Below are positions 23,019-36,353 of a stretch of 64,000 nucleotides of DNA, in pieces. This DNA is from Castanea sativa (Eukaryota > Streptophyta > Magnoliopsida > Fagales > Fagaceae): NCBI RefSeq assembly GCF_040712315.1, contig NC_134014.1, positions 42,335,634 to 42,399,633 of the forward strand. The letters are read 5' to 3'. The translations under genes and the position numbers were made by a program. Under the pieces are notes generated by a model. The model was given only the letters and a program-made list of their open reading frames with translations. It did no database searches and had not been told where the DNA came from. Position 1 is the stretch's first letter, and the number at the start of each line of letters is the position of its first letter.

Positions 23019-23252
23019 TTGGTTCATTGTAACGTGACTTTAATATGATGCACATTATGATGATGTGACATTAAAATTTTTTATTTATTTTTTATTTTTT
23101 TAATACTACCATAATTTAAAATTACAAAATATATCACATTATCTTAATCTCCTTACTTTCTTAAATAATGTAATGTTATATTCTTGTATTGAGATAACAT
23201 TAATATAAAATTAAAATAATGTAATATCACGACGAACCAAATGCCCCTAAAT
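23019..23252. mobile_element. Possible MITE, about 230 bp
   Basis: TTTTGGTTCATTGTAACGTGA near the left and, reverse-complemented, ATTTGGTTCGTCGTGATATT near the right are imperfect inverses (the first is quoted without its final base in strict comparison). The interior is AT-rich. No target duplication was found, so this is tentative. Confidence 0.35.
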
Positions 23253-23322
23253 TGAGAGGGAGTAAAAGAAATTGGCCAAAACTAAAAAGGGAAAAAAAAA
23301 AAAGGTGAAGAACAAACCAAAT

Positions 23323-23550
23323 CACTACATAAAACTTGTCCTGCACCAACATTTTTTTCCTAGCGCTTTTCAAAACCGCAGTAATAGGTCACCCTATAGC
23401 AGTGCTTTCAAAAACCGTTAGTATAGGTAGTCTTATTACATCAATTCAATAGTAGCGCTTTTTAAACTGTTGCTATAGGAGTCCTATAGCGGTGGTTTTA
23501 GAAACTGCTGGTATAGGTAGACCTATTACAGCGTTTTCAAACCACTGCTA
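23323..23550 (+). mobile_element. CACTA-like terminus with repeated palindromic subterminal units
   Basis: CACTACATAAAACTTGTCC at 23323 resembles the CACTACAAGAAAA terminus of plant CACTA transposons. It is followed by about five units of 30-37 bases around 23362-23550. Each is an imperfect palindrome of the form CTATAGCRGTGGTTTT then AAAACCRCTGCTATAG. Subterminal repeat arrays are a CACTA hallmark and bind the transposase. The other terminus was not found, so the element is partial. Confidence 0.6.
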
Positions 23551-23896
23551 TAGGATAAGAAAACTTATTCAACCACTAAAGGTTTTACAAGTTGAGCTAA
23601 CTGGAATCCACAAATGGGTAAGAGATTGTATTCCAATGATTCCATTGTTTAGATTTTTTTTAATAAATATTTGCGAGAGAGAGAGAGAATTTGGGAGACT
23701 TTGAGAGAGATAGATTCCCCTCAAATTTAAGTTCTTTATTTTCGCTGCTTTTTAAAATAGAAGGAAGTTGAACAGAGAGGATTTCAGGTCTAAATAATGG
23801 TTATTATCTTCCACTTTTAGCTTTATTAAAATTTTATCTTGTCTAAATAAATTTTATTACTTGTCTTACTTGTTTGTTGTTAAGGTCGTAGGATAG

Positions 23897-24660
23897 TGTT
23901 GGGGAATTCCATGATGCGTGTCAAAATTGAGTTTGTAACGTGTCTTATATGAAGTGATAAAGAAACAACTCATCTGTGCAAGAAAATAAGTCAAATGTAC
24001 AATTCTCTCAGAGTTCGACAGCTCTTCGATTGAAGTTCGACAAATTTTTTATCACTACTTAATTAATTGATCGAAATTTGTGGCTAAGGTGTTTTAATAT
24101 CAAAAATTCGATTGTACTTGTAATTTCATGCCCTAGCTACTGTCAGTTTTAAAACAAACATCAAAGCACACTAGAGAGGATATTGTCGTTCCATATTAGA
24201 AAATTTGATTCAAGCTAAATACTTGAGATCGATGTCTAGAGATTGATCCAACACGGTGATTGAAGACAATGAGTACAGGCTGCTGATGTGAAGAAATCTC
24301 TAGGATGTTCTTGGAGTCGATCGAAGGTTCCAATTGTGATCACATGTGCGTCATTTGTGGGGGCAATATATATAGGTGATGAGTCCAAATGTTTTGGTTC
24401 AATAAAATATTTACAGCTGTAATTTTTCTACATGTCATGGAGTCTAGACAAATGTTTTTATTGAGATTGTAATAATTTCTCTTGCTATACTGAATTTGCT
24501 TTGTTGGGATTTGGGGAAGGTTTTCCCCGCATGATTTTTTCTTTGGAATGTTTTTTTATTAATTTTTCTTGCATATCTTTGTTTTCATTGTGTTTGATTT
24601 TGTGCGGTTGGTGGCATATTATTTAGGGTTTAATTTACCTCCAGTATTTTTTTTAACTAG
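23897..24660 (+). mobile_element. Probable LTR fragment (copia-like style)
   Basis: The region starts TGTTGGGGAATTCC. Near its end is GGAAGGTTTTCCCCGCATGA followed by TTTTTTCTTTGGAATG, a phrase I associate with the R/U5 region of copia-type LTRs. There is a TATATATAGG at about 24368. No coding region, primer site or second LTR was found. The limits are guesses. Confidence 0.35.
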
Positions 24661-25271
24661 AATCTCTTTTAATTTTAATGAGAAACTTAAAACCCACAAC
24701 TACTTGTCAATATGTATTTAAAACAATAAGAAATGTTCAGTTAAAAAGTAGTGGAGGTAAGTCAAATCTTATTATTTATCTTGATATAACATACTTAACA
24801 TATTTACTTTTGAATCGGTAAATTGCATAATTATAATAATTTTTAACTTGGCTATTTCTCTAAGTAATCCACTGACCGAGGTCTAAACCCCAACAATTGT
24901 TAAATTTACATAAATACTTTATCATTTTTTTTCTCATATTCATTCTACAGTCAAACACAAATAGAAAGAAAATTTAACAATAAAGCATATATTTCCGCTC
25001 TCCTATCATATATTCTACAGTCATTCTTTCATCCCTCATATCATATATTAAAGCATAAAAAATAAAGGAAGTGATAATTAGTTCCGCTCTCCTCCTATTG
25101 GCATAGCCATATAGTATTGAAGTGGGTGCAACTTATATGCCCACTAAAATTTAAAAAAAAAATTAAGCTTAAATAATATTAGAGCGTATGATATTCTGTT
25201 TGCAATTGTACGTACGTAGCAACATATAAAATATGAACCTAACATAACTTCAGAGCATTTAAAAAGAAACC

Positions 25272-25393
25272 AGAGATGTTTAACATCTTAGACACTTATG
25301 AATAGATAAGATAGAAAAAGATAAAGAATAGTAGAGATCTTTAACATCTTAGACACTTATGAACAGATAAGATAGAAAAAGATAAAGAATAGT
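25272..25393 (+). repeat. Two tandem 61-base units
   Basis: The unit starting AGAGATGTTTAACATCTTAG is repeated immediately as AGAGATCTTTAACATCTTAG, with two or three mismatches over 61 bases. It is a recent local duplication. Confidence 0.85.
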
Positions 25394-27445
25394 ATGTATA
25401 AAAAAAAAAATGGTCCCAAAACTAAAGAAATAACCACCTCTGTTTCCTTCTTTTTGACATGGTGTCTAAAAAAAATTCCCTACAGCTTGTTACTCAGATC
25501 AACACCCTCGCCCCTCTCTCTCCCCTAAAGGTGGGATTTTTCTCATTCCCTCTTTAGGTTATAATCAATGGAAAAATTATATAAAACTTAAATCTTATAT
25601 TAGGTTGCATTTATGTTTTTTTTTTTTTTTTTTTTTTTAGGGGAAGGTTGCATTTATGTTGACTTGGTCAATTACTTATATTAAATATTACATTAATTCA
25701 CAGTTTCTCTCTTTAAAAAAAAAATTAATGCAAGTAATAATTTAATATAAAGAATTGAAATGGTTCTTTTAGGGTTTCAATTTTTTACTTTTTAATATTA
25801 TATATTCTATAAGTTTAATTAAGTATTGACAAGTTTAGTTGAACACTTTACTAAATAGTACAAAATTCTTGTTATTTTAACTGTCCCACCTTTAGATAAA
25901 AAAAAAAAAAATTATAAATTTATGTTTTAAAAATGTTTTGAAATTGGTTAAATTATTCTTTGTAATAGGATTGATAATGAAACGATCCTTTAGCATTTTA
26001 AGAATATGAAAATTGGTCAAGACAAATTGTAAGAAGTTATTGATTCAAATTATAAACTTTTTTACAGAAAAAATATATTAAATCATTGTATTTTAATTAT
26101 TTTCTTTTATTAAGTGTAAATTACCTTCAACAAAAGGTATTTCCTAAACCAACACAAGTGGTTACAAACCAAAACTATATAATAAAAATTTTAATTGAAG
26201 AAAAAAAGAAGGGACAGAAAACCTAAAAGCCATCACCTAGATCTTATTTAGATTAAGTTTTAAGTAAAATGAGAACAAAGCTGGGAATTATCACTTATGT
26301 TTGAAGATTGATCGCTTGGACAAGATTACCCCATTGATAGGTAGCAGACATATTTGATATGAACAAGCTGAACAATCTAGCATCATAAATTATGCAATGT
26401 TGAATACTTGAGAAATAAAAGGATTCTAGTTCTTAATTAGTTGTAACTTGTAAGTGATCTCCATAAAAAGAGAAACAGATAAGAAAGAGAACTGAAAGAT
26501 GCTATAAACACCCTAGCAAGTATTTAGAACCCTAAAGCAAGCTTTTTATAGCTAAACTAATTTGAACTAAAACTAAACATATTATTGCAAGCAAACCACA
26601 CTAAATACCAAGACTAAAACTAAACACAAGCTACACTACTCAAAACATGGCAATAACAAAGTGCAAAGGAAATAAAGGAAAAAGCAAGCAAACCACACTA
26701 AATACCAAGACGTGTTTAGGAAGAGGAAAACCCAAGCAATATTGAGCATAAAAACCTCTCCTCCGACCACCCGTCAGAAATCTCTACTAGAATGAATAGT
26801 TGCAGTACATGAATGAACATAAATCCTCCAAGCCTATTTCTCCCAATATACTCAAGCCCTCTAAGCTTCAGTTAGCAATCAACTTCCTCAAGTCATTTCT
26901 TCATCTACCTTACCGGAGACCCTCCATTGAAGCACCAATAGAAACACCACCAATAGAAATTGGATTGAATGTAGCTTCTCAAGTTTCTATTAGCTTTCTC
27001 TCACTCGGAAGGTCTGTGTTTATGGGTGAGGAAAGGGAATGCAAAATCTTAATAAATATTGAAGGAGATGGAAAAGAGAGGATGTAATGTGTTTTTCTCT
27101 AAATAAAGGTTTTCTCTTTTCTTACACTCAATGAGGCTTCTCTTGGATGTCTATATGATTTCTAGGGTTTGCTTAAACCCTTATTAGAAGCCCTTGCCAT
27201 GCCTTAAAGATGTATGTGTGTGTGTTGGTAGAAATACATTGGCCAAGATCAGTCTAGGAAGCAAAGTACATAAATCGTGCAATTCGCAACTTGGATGCTC
27301 CCTAAGGTCGCATGGGGGTCACAAAGTGCACAATCAGCACTCTCATCCAAACTGCCTGTCACGTGGATCTTATGGGCTAGTTAGGTCGCCTTAAGGTCAT
27401 GAGATCTTTATCCATGCAACTTTTCAAATGTGAGAGAGAAGTTTA
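25394..27445. other. AT-rich intergenic DNA with a short direct repeat
   Basis: The phrase GCAAGCAAACCACACTAAAT occurs at about 26587 and again at about 26685, extending further in both. An open stretch at 26800-27087 has no recognisable product and no support as a gene. Confidence 0.45.
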
Positions 27446-27745
27446 AGTAAGGACTCACATCCTTTAGATCATTTTCTAGGGTACTCTATTAATAGATTTC
27501 CTTAAATTCTAATCACACTTTAATGATTTAATAGTCTAGATTCTGTTATGTCAACATTCCACTAACAATGTCCTTAAAATAATAAACAATGTTACAAACA
27601 AAACAATTAAAATTATTGTTAGTGTGAAATGCTAAAATGACAAAATCTAGACCATTAAATCATTAAAAAATTGTTAAGATTTAAAGAAATTTATTTGGTA
27701 AAGTATTTTAGAAAATGTAGACCATCCAAATCTCTTAAGTAAATC
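27446..27745. repeat. Foldback repeat, about 300 bp
   Basis: The left arm (about 27446-27569) and right arm (about 27618-27745) are imperfect inverses. TTTAATGATTTAATAGTCTAG pairs with an inverted CTAGACCATTAAATCATTAA (20 bases shown), and CACTAACAAT with ATTGTTAGTG. The loop is about 48 AT-rich bases. Probably a foldback MITE. Confidence 0.6.
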
Positions 27746-30160
27746 ATTCCAAATTACAATTTAGTACCGCAAAGATACATTAAAATGAAAACAAAATTCA
27801 AATAAATTTGTTACTGAATAGAGACAACAAAAAGTTTTCAAGGAATTAAACAAACTATTTTTTCTTTTTTTCCCTTAATCTTAAATTCAAATAAAAAGTT
27901 TTATTTTTCCCTTTTGGTGGAAACTAAAGGAAAATGTTTACTGAAGAAAGAGAAGTTTATAAATAGATTCTCAACAACTTCGCAAAGCTCAGGATTTGTT
28001 TGGGTTCTTTCGTTGCGCCTCTAAAGTATGGTACACAATGATTCTATTCGTTTATTTCAAGGGTTTAATTTTAACTTCAATTTTTATTCTTCTTGCAAAA
28101 TAATTGATATCAAAATACTTGAAAATACATTATGCTACCATACCCTCGAAAAATAGAAGGTAGCATAGCATTGAGTTCCTATCTTTTTTTCACGGTAAAA
28201 TGGTTAATTTCAAAAACGAGGAAAACAGGGTAAACATGCAAAACAATTTGTAGGACCGCAATCTTGGCCTGTTTCCGCATTCGTCATGCATTGATTGGGC
28301 TACACGTACAGCTATAGATCCCAATGATTTCTAGTGCAATGTACACATGCGCGAAGTGGTTCGTTCAACTCAAGCGGTCCAAACAAATACGATTACGGAA
28401 AGTTTCCAGACAAATAATAGTGCTTCGATCACAGCATTCTCTTTCACTGATTAAAACAAAACATTTTCCGAGGTTCCGTTTGAGTTGGTGGTACCTATGG
28501 GCATACCAAATATACTGTAGAGCATGAAACAATGATTAACATATGTGAGTCTTCTTTTTCATTTCTCAAAAAAAAAAACAAAAAAAACAAAACTTATAGC
28601 ATTTGTATAAGTTTGTGCAAAAATTCATGTTTATTTTAATATAAGAGTTTACTTTCTTATTTTACACAACCATTTTTAAAAAACACTCCTGTCAAATTAT
28701 TTATTTTACATTGTATTTCATTAAAATATTATTATTTTTAATTATTTTCTTTCTTCACACATATAACTATTATTCACTATCTTCCTTCACCTTTAGAATA
28801 CGTAAAGAAAAAATAAAAATCTATATGCAAAATGAACAGTTCTAGTGTAAATTTACACTGTTATTGTAGTAACTTTGCAAATTTACAAATTTTTAGCTTG
28901 ATTGGTGTGGGTGATTTTAGGACTTGAATGTGTAAAATTAAGCACTAAACTTTTTTTCTATTTTACCTTGACTAATGCAAATGCTTGTAACTACTGTTAA
29001 TTATTTTCATTTGGGTCTAATGATATTACTCTTTTTACCCATCATTAGTAATTTATTGTTACCTAAACTTTATTGTGTTGCGAACATGTTGTGCCCTAAC
29101 TTTACTCAACAAATACAACCGTGTACAACATGTAGTACTTGTTAATGTTAGTGCCCCAAACGAATTTGTCCTCTTTTTCTTAATAATCTAAAAAGTCTTG
29201 TGGCGTCTGACTGGTAAAAGATTCACCACTTAAATTGTGTTGGCAAGATGTCTTCCACAATCCACATGCGTTGCTGTTGGGCTGTCCTAAAGATTTTTTT
29301 TTCTTCAGTTTGTGTACGTGCTGACGAACATTTATAAAGTTGAATAAAACTTAATTGCAGTTCTTTTAAGTTTTGTAATTTAAATTCTTTAATCAAATTC
29401 AACATGGTACATTTGGAAGCCGTAACTACTACACAAAATGAACTGTAAAAATTAAAGTTTGTTCGAAAGAGTTTGTTGTTAAGTTACAGAAATTCATTTC
29501 CACAAGTTACAATATTATAATCACTAACTTGAAAGATCATGACTTGTCAATTGAATTAGCAACTTAATTATTAATTATAAGGTTATTATATATATATATA
29601 TATATTTTTTTTTTTTGTAAGAATAAGCGCACTAGATTTTTTTCAATTATTTTATTTATTTGTATTTATGTTGCTTAATACACACACCAAGAGTCATGTC
29701 ATCTTTCAATGGAGAACAAGTTTATTGAAAAGGCAGACCTACTTTCTTCGATATTGCAACACTAGATTCACAATTGTGCCTAATGTTGCAACTCATCTTT
29801 CACTAGTTGCAGCCTGTACTTTTGCTGTCTTTGCCACACACGCATGTACACTTTAGTTAACTGGTAATCTTTCTCTTCGTGATTAATGTACCATACCGCT
29901 CATAAAGCAACTGATACATGGACAAGACTCAAGACATTATCATTATCAACTTTATTGAGTTTTCTTCATTTTACCATTTATCAAGATATTACTATTATCC
30001 GCGCTCATGTCTAACAATCTTTTTATATTACTTAGACTTTCTAGTTTAGTTTTCTTTTTTTTGTATCCAAATCAATTTTATTATTTTTTGACATATTGTT
30101 AATGGTCTGATGTTGGAAGCATTCAGATACAAGGCCTCTTTTCTCTTTTTTAGCAATACC
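27746..30160. other. AT-rich intergenic DNA, nothing recognised
   Basis: No gene is supportable. There is a (TA)n run near 29587-29607. The open stretch at 28324-28527 does not look like a protein. Confidence 0.45.
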
Positions 30161-30167
30161 ACCCTGA

Positions 30168-30510
30168 TAGAATTATGATTAAATAATTAAAATTTATAAT
30201 TTCTTAATAGTTTAAGTTTTTGAGACAATTCGTAATTTATCATGATATCAAAGTTAAAAATCCTGAGTTAAATCCATGTTTTTACTTTACTTCTTATTTA
30301 AAATGTTAAAAATCTCACGTGTTGGACTCAACTTATTAATAGGGATTTGTTTTTTCAGAAAAATAAATAGAATTTTAACTTGTAGCGTCCATTTCATTAT
30401 AATTGCTCTTTGTTAAGGAGGAGTGTTAGAATTATGACTAAATGATTAAACTCACAATCTCTTAACAATATAAACTTTTGGAACAATTGATAATTTATCA
30501 TTACACACTT
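30168..30510 (+). repeat. Two direct copies of an LTR-like fragment
   Basis: About 30168-30242 and 30424-30500 share TAGAATTATGA, AATGATTAAA-like and AATTTATCAT segments, 255 bases apart. The first is followed by ATGATATCAAAG, a decayed form of the GGTATCAGAG primer site. This fits remnants of a copia-type LTR, seen twice. Confidence 0.45.
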
Positions 30511-30548
30511 GTTAAATTTCTATATGACAAGCATAGTATCTAAAATGA

Positions 30549-31052
30549 AGGGTACATTTGGTATATTGAATGGAGATTACGACATGAATTGTAATCTTTA
30601 TTACTAGAAATAAAATGTGTTTTAATTTAATAACTAAACATATTCATAAGTTTGGTTGTGAGTTATAACATTAAAATAAAATTTAAGATTTATTTTAGAA
30701 AATATTTTACCCATACAATTATATCTCCTTAAAAAAATTTATTTTTAAAATTTAAGAGAGATATATGTTATTTTTTATGATTTTTTATTTTTATAATTGT
30801 TAGATGTATATGGAAAGTTTTTTTATTTGGAAATTTATTAAATTTTGAAATTATTTCACTTACTGAAAAATAGTTAATACAACCATTTTACTGGTTTCTC
30901 AAAAAAAAAAAACCATTTTACTGAAGAATAGTTATTCTTAAGAAATAACAATTCCTTATAATAAAAATATAACCAAACTAAAAAAAATAGTTAAACTATA
31001 GGACAACTATTACATTACAGTGTCTATTACCATCTATCAAACATACCCTAAC
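30549..31052. mobile_element. Probable hAT-type MITE, about 500 bp
   Basis: The left end AGGGTACATTTGGTATATTG and the right end reverse-complemented AGGGTATGTTTGATAGATGG agree at most positions, and the similarity continues inward. I found no clear target duplication. The interior is AT-rich and contains the micro-insertion at 30894-30910. Confidence 0.55.
30881..30923 (+). mobile_element. Micro-retroinsertion: 17 bases between 13-base direct repeats
   Basis: AACCATTTTACTG occurs at 30881-30893 and exactly again at 30911-30923. Between them lies only GTTTCTC plus ten As. A short tail-like sequence ending in poly(A) inside a 13-base duplication is what extreme 5' truncation of a LINE-mobilised sequence would leave. 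Confidence 0.65.
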
Positions 31053-31930
31053 AGTTGAGAAAATACATGATATATACTCTACACCGACTTGCCGACTAGT
31101 TTGCAGAGATAGATTGGGTACGTGTTAAAGAAGATGAAAAATAAGGAGATGAACATAAGGGAACACAATATCTTTAAGAATTTCCACAAAGAGATTCTGT
31201 GAATGATGCTCATTTCTACTACAGCAGCTTTGCTTAGAAAGATGTTGACATGCTGCGGGAAATTATTGAATGAATATAATTTTAATTTAAAAAAAAAAAA
31301 AAACTTGCTGATGATAATTTTAAATAAGCAGATAGGACTAGGAGTACAAGACATATTGTCCCTGAAGGGTCAAACTCGTTCATTAAAAAAAAAAAAAAAA
31401 GAAGAAGAAGACATCTTATTATCTACTTCATAAAACAATTAAATTCAATTTGCAGATTGATCATTGATTTCCAAATATATAAACGCCTTAAAGATTAAAC
31501 GAAATACCGCCATTCAACCACATTGACATTCTGTTGCTGTATCATATTTGAAGGAAAAGTCAAGCCTATGCATACATGCTCCATAAGAGGATCAAGTCTA
31601 ATGAATTGGCATAAAAATTCTCTAGTTAATCAGAATGTAGACCATGAGATTTTAAGCGTGAAGCATGAATAGTACTACTAATAATTACTTTTGAGTTGTG
31701 AGTCAAAGTAAATTATAAGCTTTTTGACAGAATTTGAGGCCTAGATTGAAGATGTGGCTCATGCCTATGTATGTGAATGCATGGATAAGAATTGGATTTA
31801 GTACTTCTATAACTTGAAGGGTTGCGATGTGAACATGTAACAAATCACATTTGCAATGGTTCCCGTGCACGGCATATCAGACCCAAGTCAGTTTCGTGCA
31901 TGCATCTAGAAAAGACGAAAATAAAAGCCA

Positions 31931-31975
<45 letters not shown>

Positions 31976-33540
31976 TTCAAGGAGGTCCACGACTGCAACG
32001 ATCATTACTTACCCTACACTGCCCAGAAAAGTTATCCCTCTTTTTATTTTTTGGTGAAAAATACCTCAAGTTTGAAGCACTGTATTATCTTCTTCTTCCT
32101 AATCTTGTTAATAGTTAAGCATGCACTTCAGCACTTGTAAGTTTTTATTTAATTATTTAAGGGAGCAGGAGTAGAAGGATAAGGCCTTTTTAGATCACTC
32201 AATGTTTTTCCTCTTTTACTTAGTATTCATATTTCCTAGCCGTCGTGTACCATGCCTCAATGCTCTTGCATATTTCATGCTAATCGATCCTCCTACTAAT
32301 TAATCATGGATTTCAATTTTAATGTGCATGGTTGTCATTGATATCTTGAAACTAAAAGAATCTTGTGCTGATACATGTGGGTCCGTTTGTTCTCTTCAAA
32401 TGCACTGATAACTAGACAATTCTGTGGAGTACAAATATAATGTTTTGCAGTTTTCTTTACTAAATCATACTAAAAGTTTATTAAACCCTTCTTTAATCAG
32501 TTGACTTGACTCCATATATAGACTCTAATTAAGAACTGGTGAGGCTAAGCACAACATAAAAGACTAGGAGGAGACTCTCTCTCTCTATTTAATTTTTGGC
32601 CAGATTCCCATGTAAAATGAGAAACAAACTTTCATGTATTTTGTAGGAGCAAAATTTCCCTTCTCTCAGATCCCTTCACATGCATGTGTGGCTTCCCATC
32701 TCTATTTCTCATTTTAGTAAAGGGTATCTTATTCATTCATTAAAAAAAGGAAACAAAAAACATAAAGTCAAGACGAAGCACAAGAAACTATTCTGAATAT
32801 TACGAAGTGCTAGTCTATGCCTCACAGTATACCGACATGGAACGTAAATCATGTCATAGAAAAATCCATGTAAAGGGCCAGATCATAGGTGACAAGTTTG
32901 TTCGGCATGCAGGGCAGCCTACTATAGCTTTCAAAACCATCTCACTTCTTAAAACGTTTTGTGTAGCCCTTTGCCATAAACATTAAAACAAATGAGGTTC
33001 AATATAGCTGTCTGTATAGCCACGTTAGGCTGGTTGAAACGACCATGGTAGTCATTGCATCTTTGTTTTGGTAGCGAATGTTGGTCAAGACCTCTGAACT
33101 CTTTACTATCCAATGTCACATGGCTGTTGTAAGCGATCATTGTAGGCTTATATTCGATTCTAACCTGTGGTCAAAGGCATATAATTAACAATTTGATCTA
33201 AGTTCTTAACCTCACATGACTGTTATAGGATACCATCATAGCTAGGTTAATTGATTCCATATCTCTTTGACCATTTAATTACCTGCTGCCCTACTAGTGG
33301 TCGAAATTTGCACATGTTGGGTAAGTGCTTCAGCCGCTCAGCTTTTACTTTTTCCCGTATTCTTTTGTTTCTGCTTCATTCTTCAATGATTTTAATAAAC
33401 TAATAATAGAAGAGCAACATGAACATGAAGTAAATTAAGCCTTCAAAATGCTGAAACCTATAAAATAATGAATATAAATATTGGTAAGTGTTAGCCAATT
33501 AATGTAAATGTTACATTGGGCTTTCAAAATGCTGAACCTA
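31053..33540. other. Intergenic DNA with a (TC)19 microsatellite
   Basis: No gene is recognised. A pure TC run occupies 31933-31970. The region 32140-33330 is less repetitive than its neighbours but has no convincing frame on either strand. Confidence 0.45.
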
Positions 33541-34091
<551 letters not shown>

Positions 34092-34289
34092 TGAAAAGAG
34101 TGGTGCTATCATATTAGTCTTTATGTTGCAATGGAATTTTTTTTTTCTTTGAGAAAAAGGTAAGAAACAAACAGGATTTTCTAGATGCGCTTTATTCTTT
34201 TCTTTTCTTTTTTGAAAGCCCTAATAAAATTTTTAAATAACATAATTTTTATGTGCAAAATTTTATTACAAATTTAGTTATAGTTAATG

Positions 34290-34640
34290 GCTACATCTTT
34301 TACTAAAAAAAATTAACATGATTACATTTTTTATAACATAATTGTTGGATTACACGTTCTTTATGTTTTTAACATGTATGTTAAATTTTGTATCAATCAA
34401 ATATTATTTTCTATTTGATCCATAAACTTATTTTTATGCATTATTTTAGATTAAAAAAACTTAAAATTTAAATATTTGATTAATGACATAATTATTGATC
34501 TTTTATCTTCTACAAATTTTACAAGTATGAAGAATATAAAAGAAAAAATATAATCCAATTCTGGATTTATTAAAATTTACATCCGATAAAAAAATATTGA
34601 GTGGAATTATATTCATTAGTTACAATCAAGTTCGTAGCAA
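34290..34640. mobile_element. Second, diverged copy of the 33660-34055 MITE
   Basis: The interior matches in the same orientation: TATGTTTTTAACATG, GATCCATAAACTTA-like and TTATGCATTATTTTA occur in the same order in both. The ends are decayed, with only TTAGTTACAATCAAGTT near the right. It is clearly older than its neighbour. Confidence 0.7.
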
Positions 34641-36353
34641 AACTTTGTCCTAATTTTATTTATCCATTAACTTAGTAACAAACTTAGTTACATTAACATT
34701 CAATATGTTCCTATATATAATCTCACAAAATCCACATGGATAAATACTTCTTTTTAATTTTTTACAAGATATTGCCAATCTATGATTTTTTTTTTTTTTT
34801 TTTGCTTCAAGAATTAGATATCTCCACCTAGCATTGGTTGCATAATTAAAAACTCTTCTTAAAACATTGCAGGATAGTTCTCCTTTTCATTTATTTTTGT
34901 TAAATATCTATTTAGGTATATATATTAAAGAATTGTTAAGGTATAAGTGCACTTTTGCCCCTTAACATTCGAGGTTATCTTCATTTTAGCCGACAAGAAA
35001 GAAGGGTGAGGTTTTATTGTAAAGAATGGTTTTGATATAGCAGAAACATGAAAACGATGGACGGAGACGACCACAAAGCAATAGTGATTGATCATGGGAG
35101 AGAGAAGAGAGGAAGATCACACAAGAAGGAAAGGAATTGGTTTTTTTTTTTTTTTTAATGAAAAGAGATATGACAGATACGATAATTTCATTACTTCAGC
35201 ATGGAACATGCATTAGCAAATGTTAATAAGCTAGGATAATAGTTGACTATTTAATTAAAATAAGTTAAGATGACAGTTGAGTAGTTATAGTGCTTAATTA
35301 TATTTAGTTTATTATAAACATTGTTAGTGCAAAATTAAGTCGGTGTATTTTCAATTCATTTCTTTATTGACCGAATCTGATCCAACTCATTTTGATCAAA
35401 ATCATGATAAGATAAATCCGTGCGTTTGGATGCAAGATTTTATTGGATTTAGATTTGGGCTTTTTTTGGGTTACAAACCCGATTTTTGATGCCATTCTAG
35501 GAATGGTGAATTACCCAATTGGGTATGTCTAGACGATATGGGTTTCTGATTCTCCTGAGGCCTAACTGTATGTTAATTGCTTCTTTTCTTAATGGGTCAT
35601 AGAAGCGAACTCTGTTGTTGGTCGTAAGGTTGAACTGGGTGCGGATCCTGGCTGGACCGAGGCCCCTTGTAAAACCCTTGACCCAAATGTGAAGTCTTCC
35701 TCTTTCTTTTTTTTAATAATTCGATGGTTAGGATAGGGGTTTTGAACTCTATATGGCTTCATTTCTTCTTTACTCTTTTTTCTTTTTCTTTTCTTTTTTT
35801 TTTCCCTCTTTTTGAGTAGCTAATTTTTGGACTCAAACCTTCAATCTGTTACTTTTGGTAGAAGACATTTATCATTACACCAAGACCCGAGCTCGATATA
35901 ATAATTCGAGTATTTTGTTTTCTAACATCTTCTTTATCTTGTTCTTTTTTCTTTTAATTAATATTGTTGATATTATTCCTTCACTCAGTAGATCATTGGA
36001 AATTTTGTGCATTTTCTATAAGTTATGAGAGTAGTAAATGCAAATTTTGTGCATTTTCTAGAAATTATGAGAGTATTAAATGCGCTAATAAATCTCTATT
36101 CTCATCAGTATCATTAATGCATTATCATCATAGCATGAATCAATCAACAAAATGCGAGTTATATAACGAAATGTGTAATAACAAACAATTGAACTGAGTT
36201 TAATTTATTAGCGACATATGATTCTATTATAATTTTTAACAAGTAGTTAGTTGTCTCATATGATTTAAAAGGCATAAAGAGAAATTTTCCTCCCTTTTTT
36301 TTGTTTGTTTTTTTTTTTTAGTAATCCAATAGTTAGAAAATAAGAAATTTAAA
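34641..36353. other. AT-rich intergenic DNA, nothing recognised
   Basis: There is no supportable gene. A short direct duplication lies at about 36000-36075 (AATTTTGTGCATTTTCTA twice). Confidence 0.45.

Noticed and set aside
26800..27087. A 95-codon open frame
   Set aside because: No recognisable domain, surrounded by repeats, and codon composition looks random.
32358..32380. AGAATCTTGTGCTGATACATG, similar to miR172
   Set aside because: Too many differences from the mature sequence as I recall it, and no complementary arm nearby.
32949..33140. Minus-strand frame that looks protein-like
   Set aside because: Only 63 codons, no homologue recognised and no neighbouring exons.
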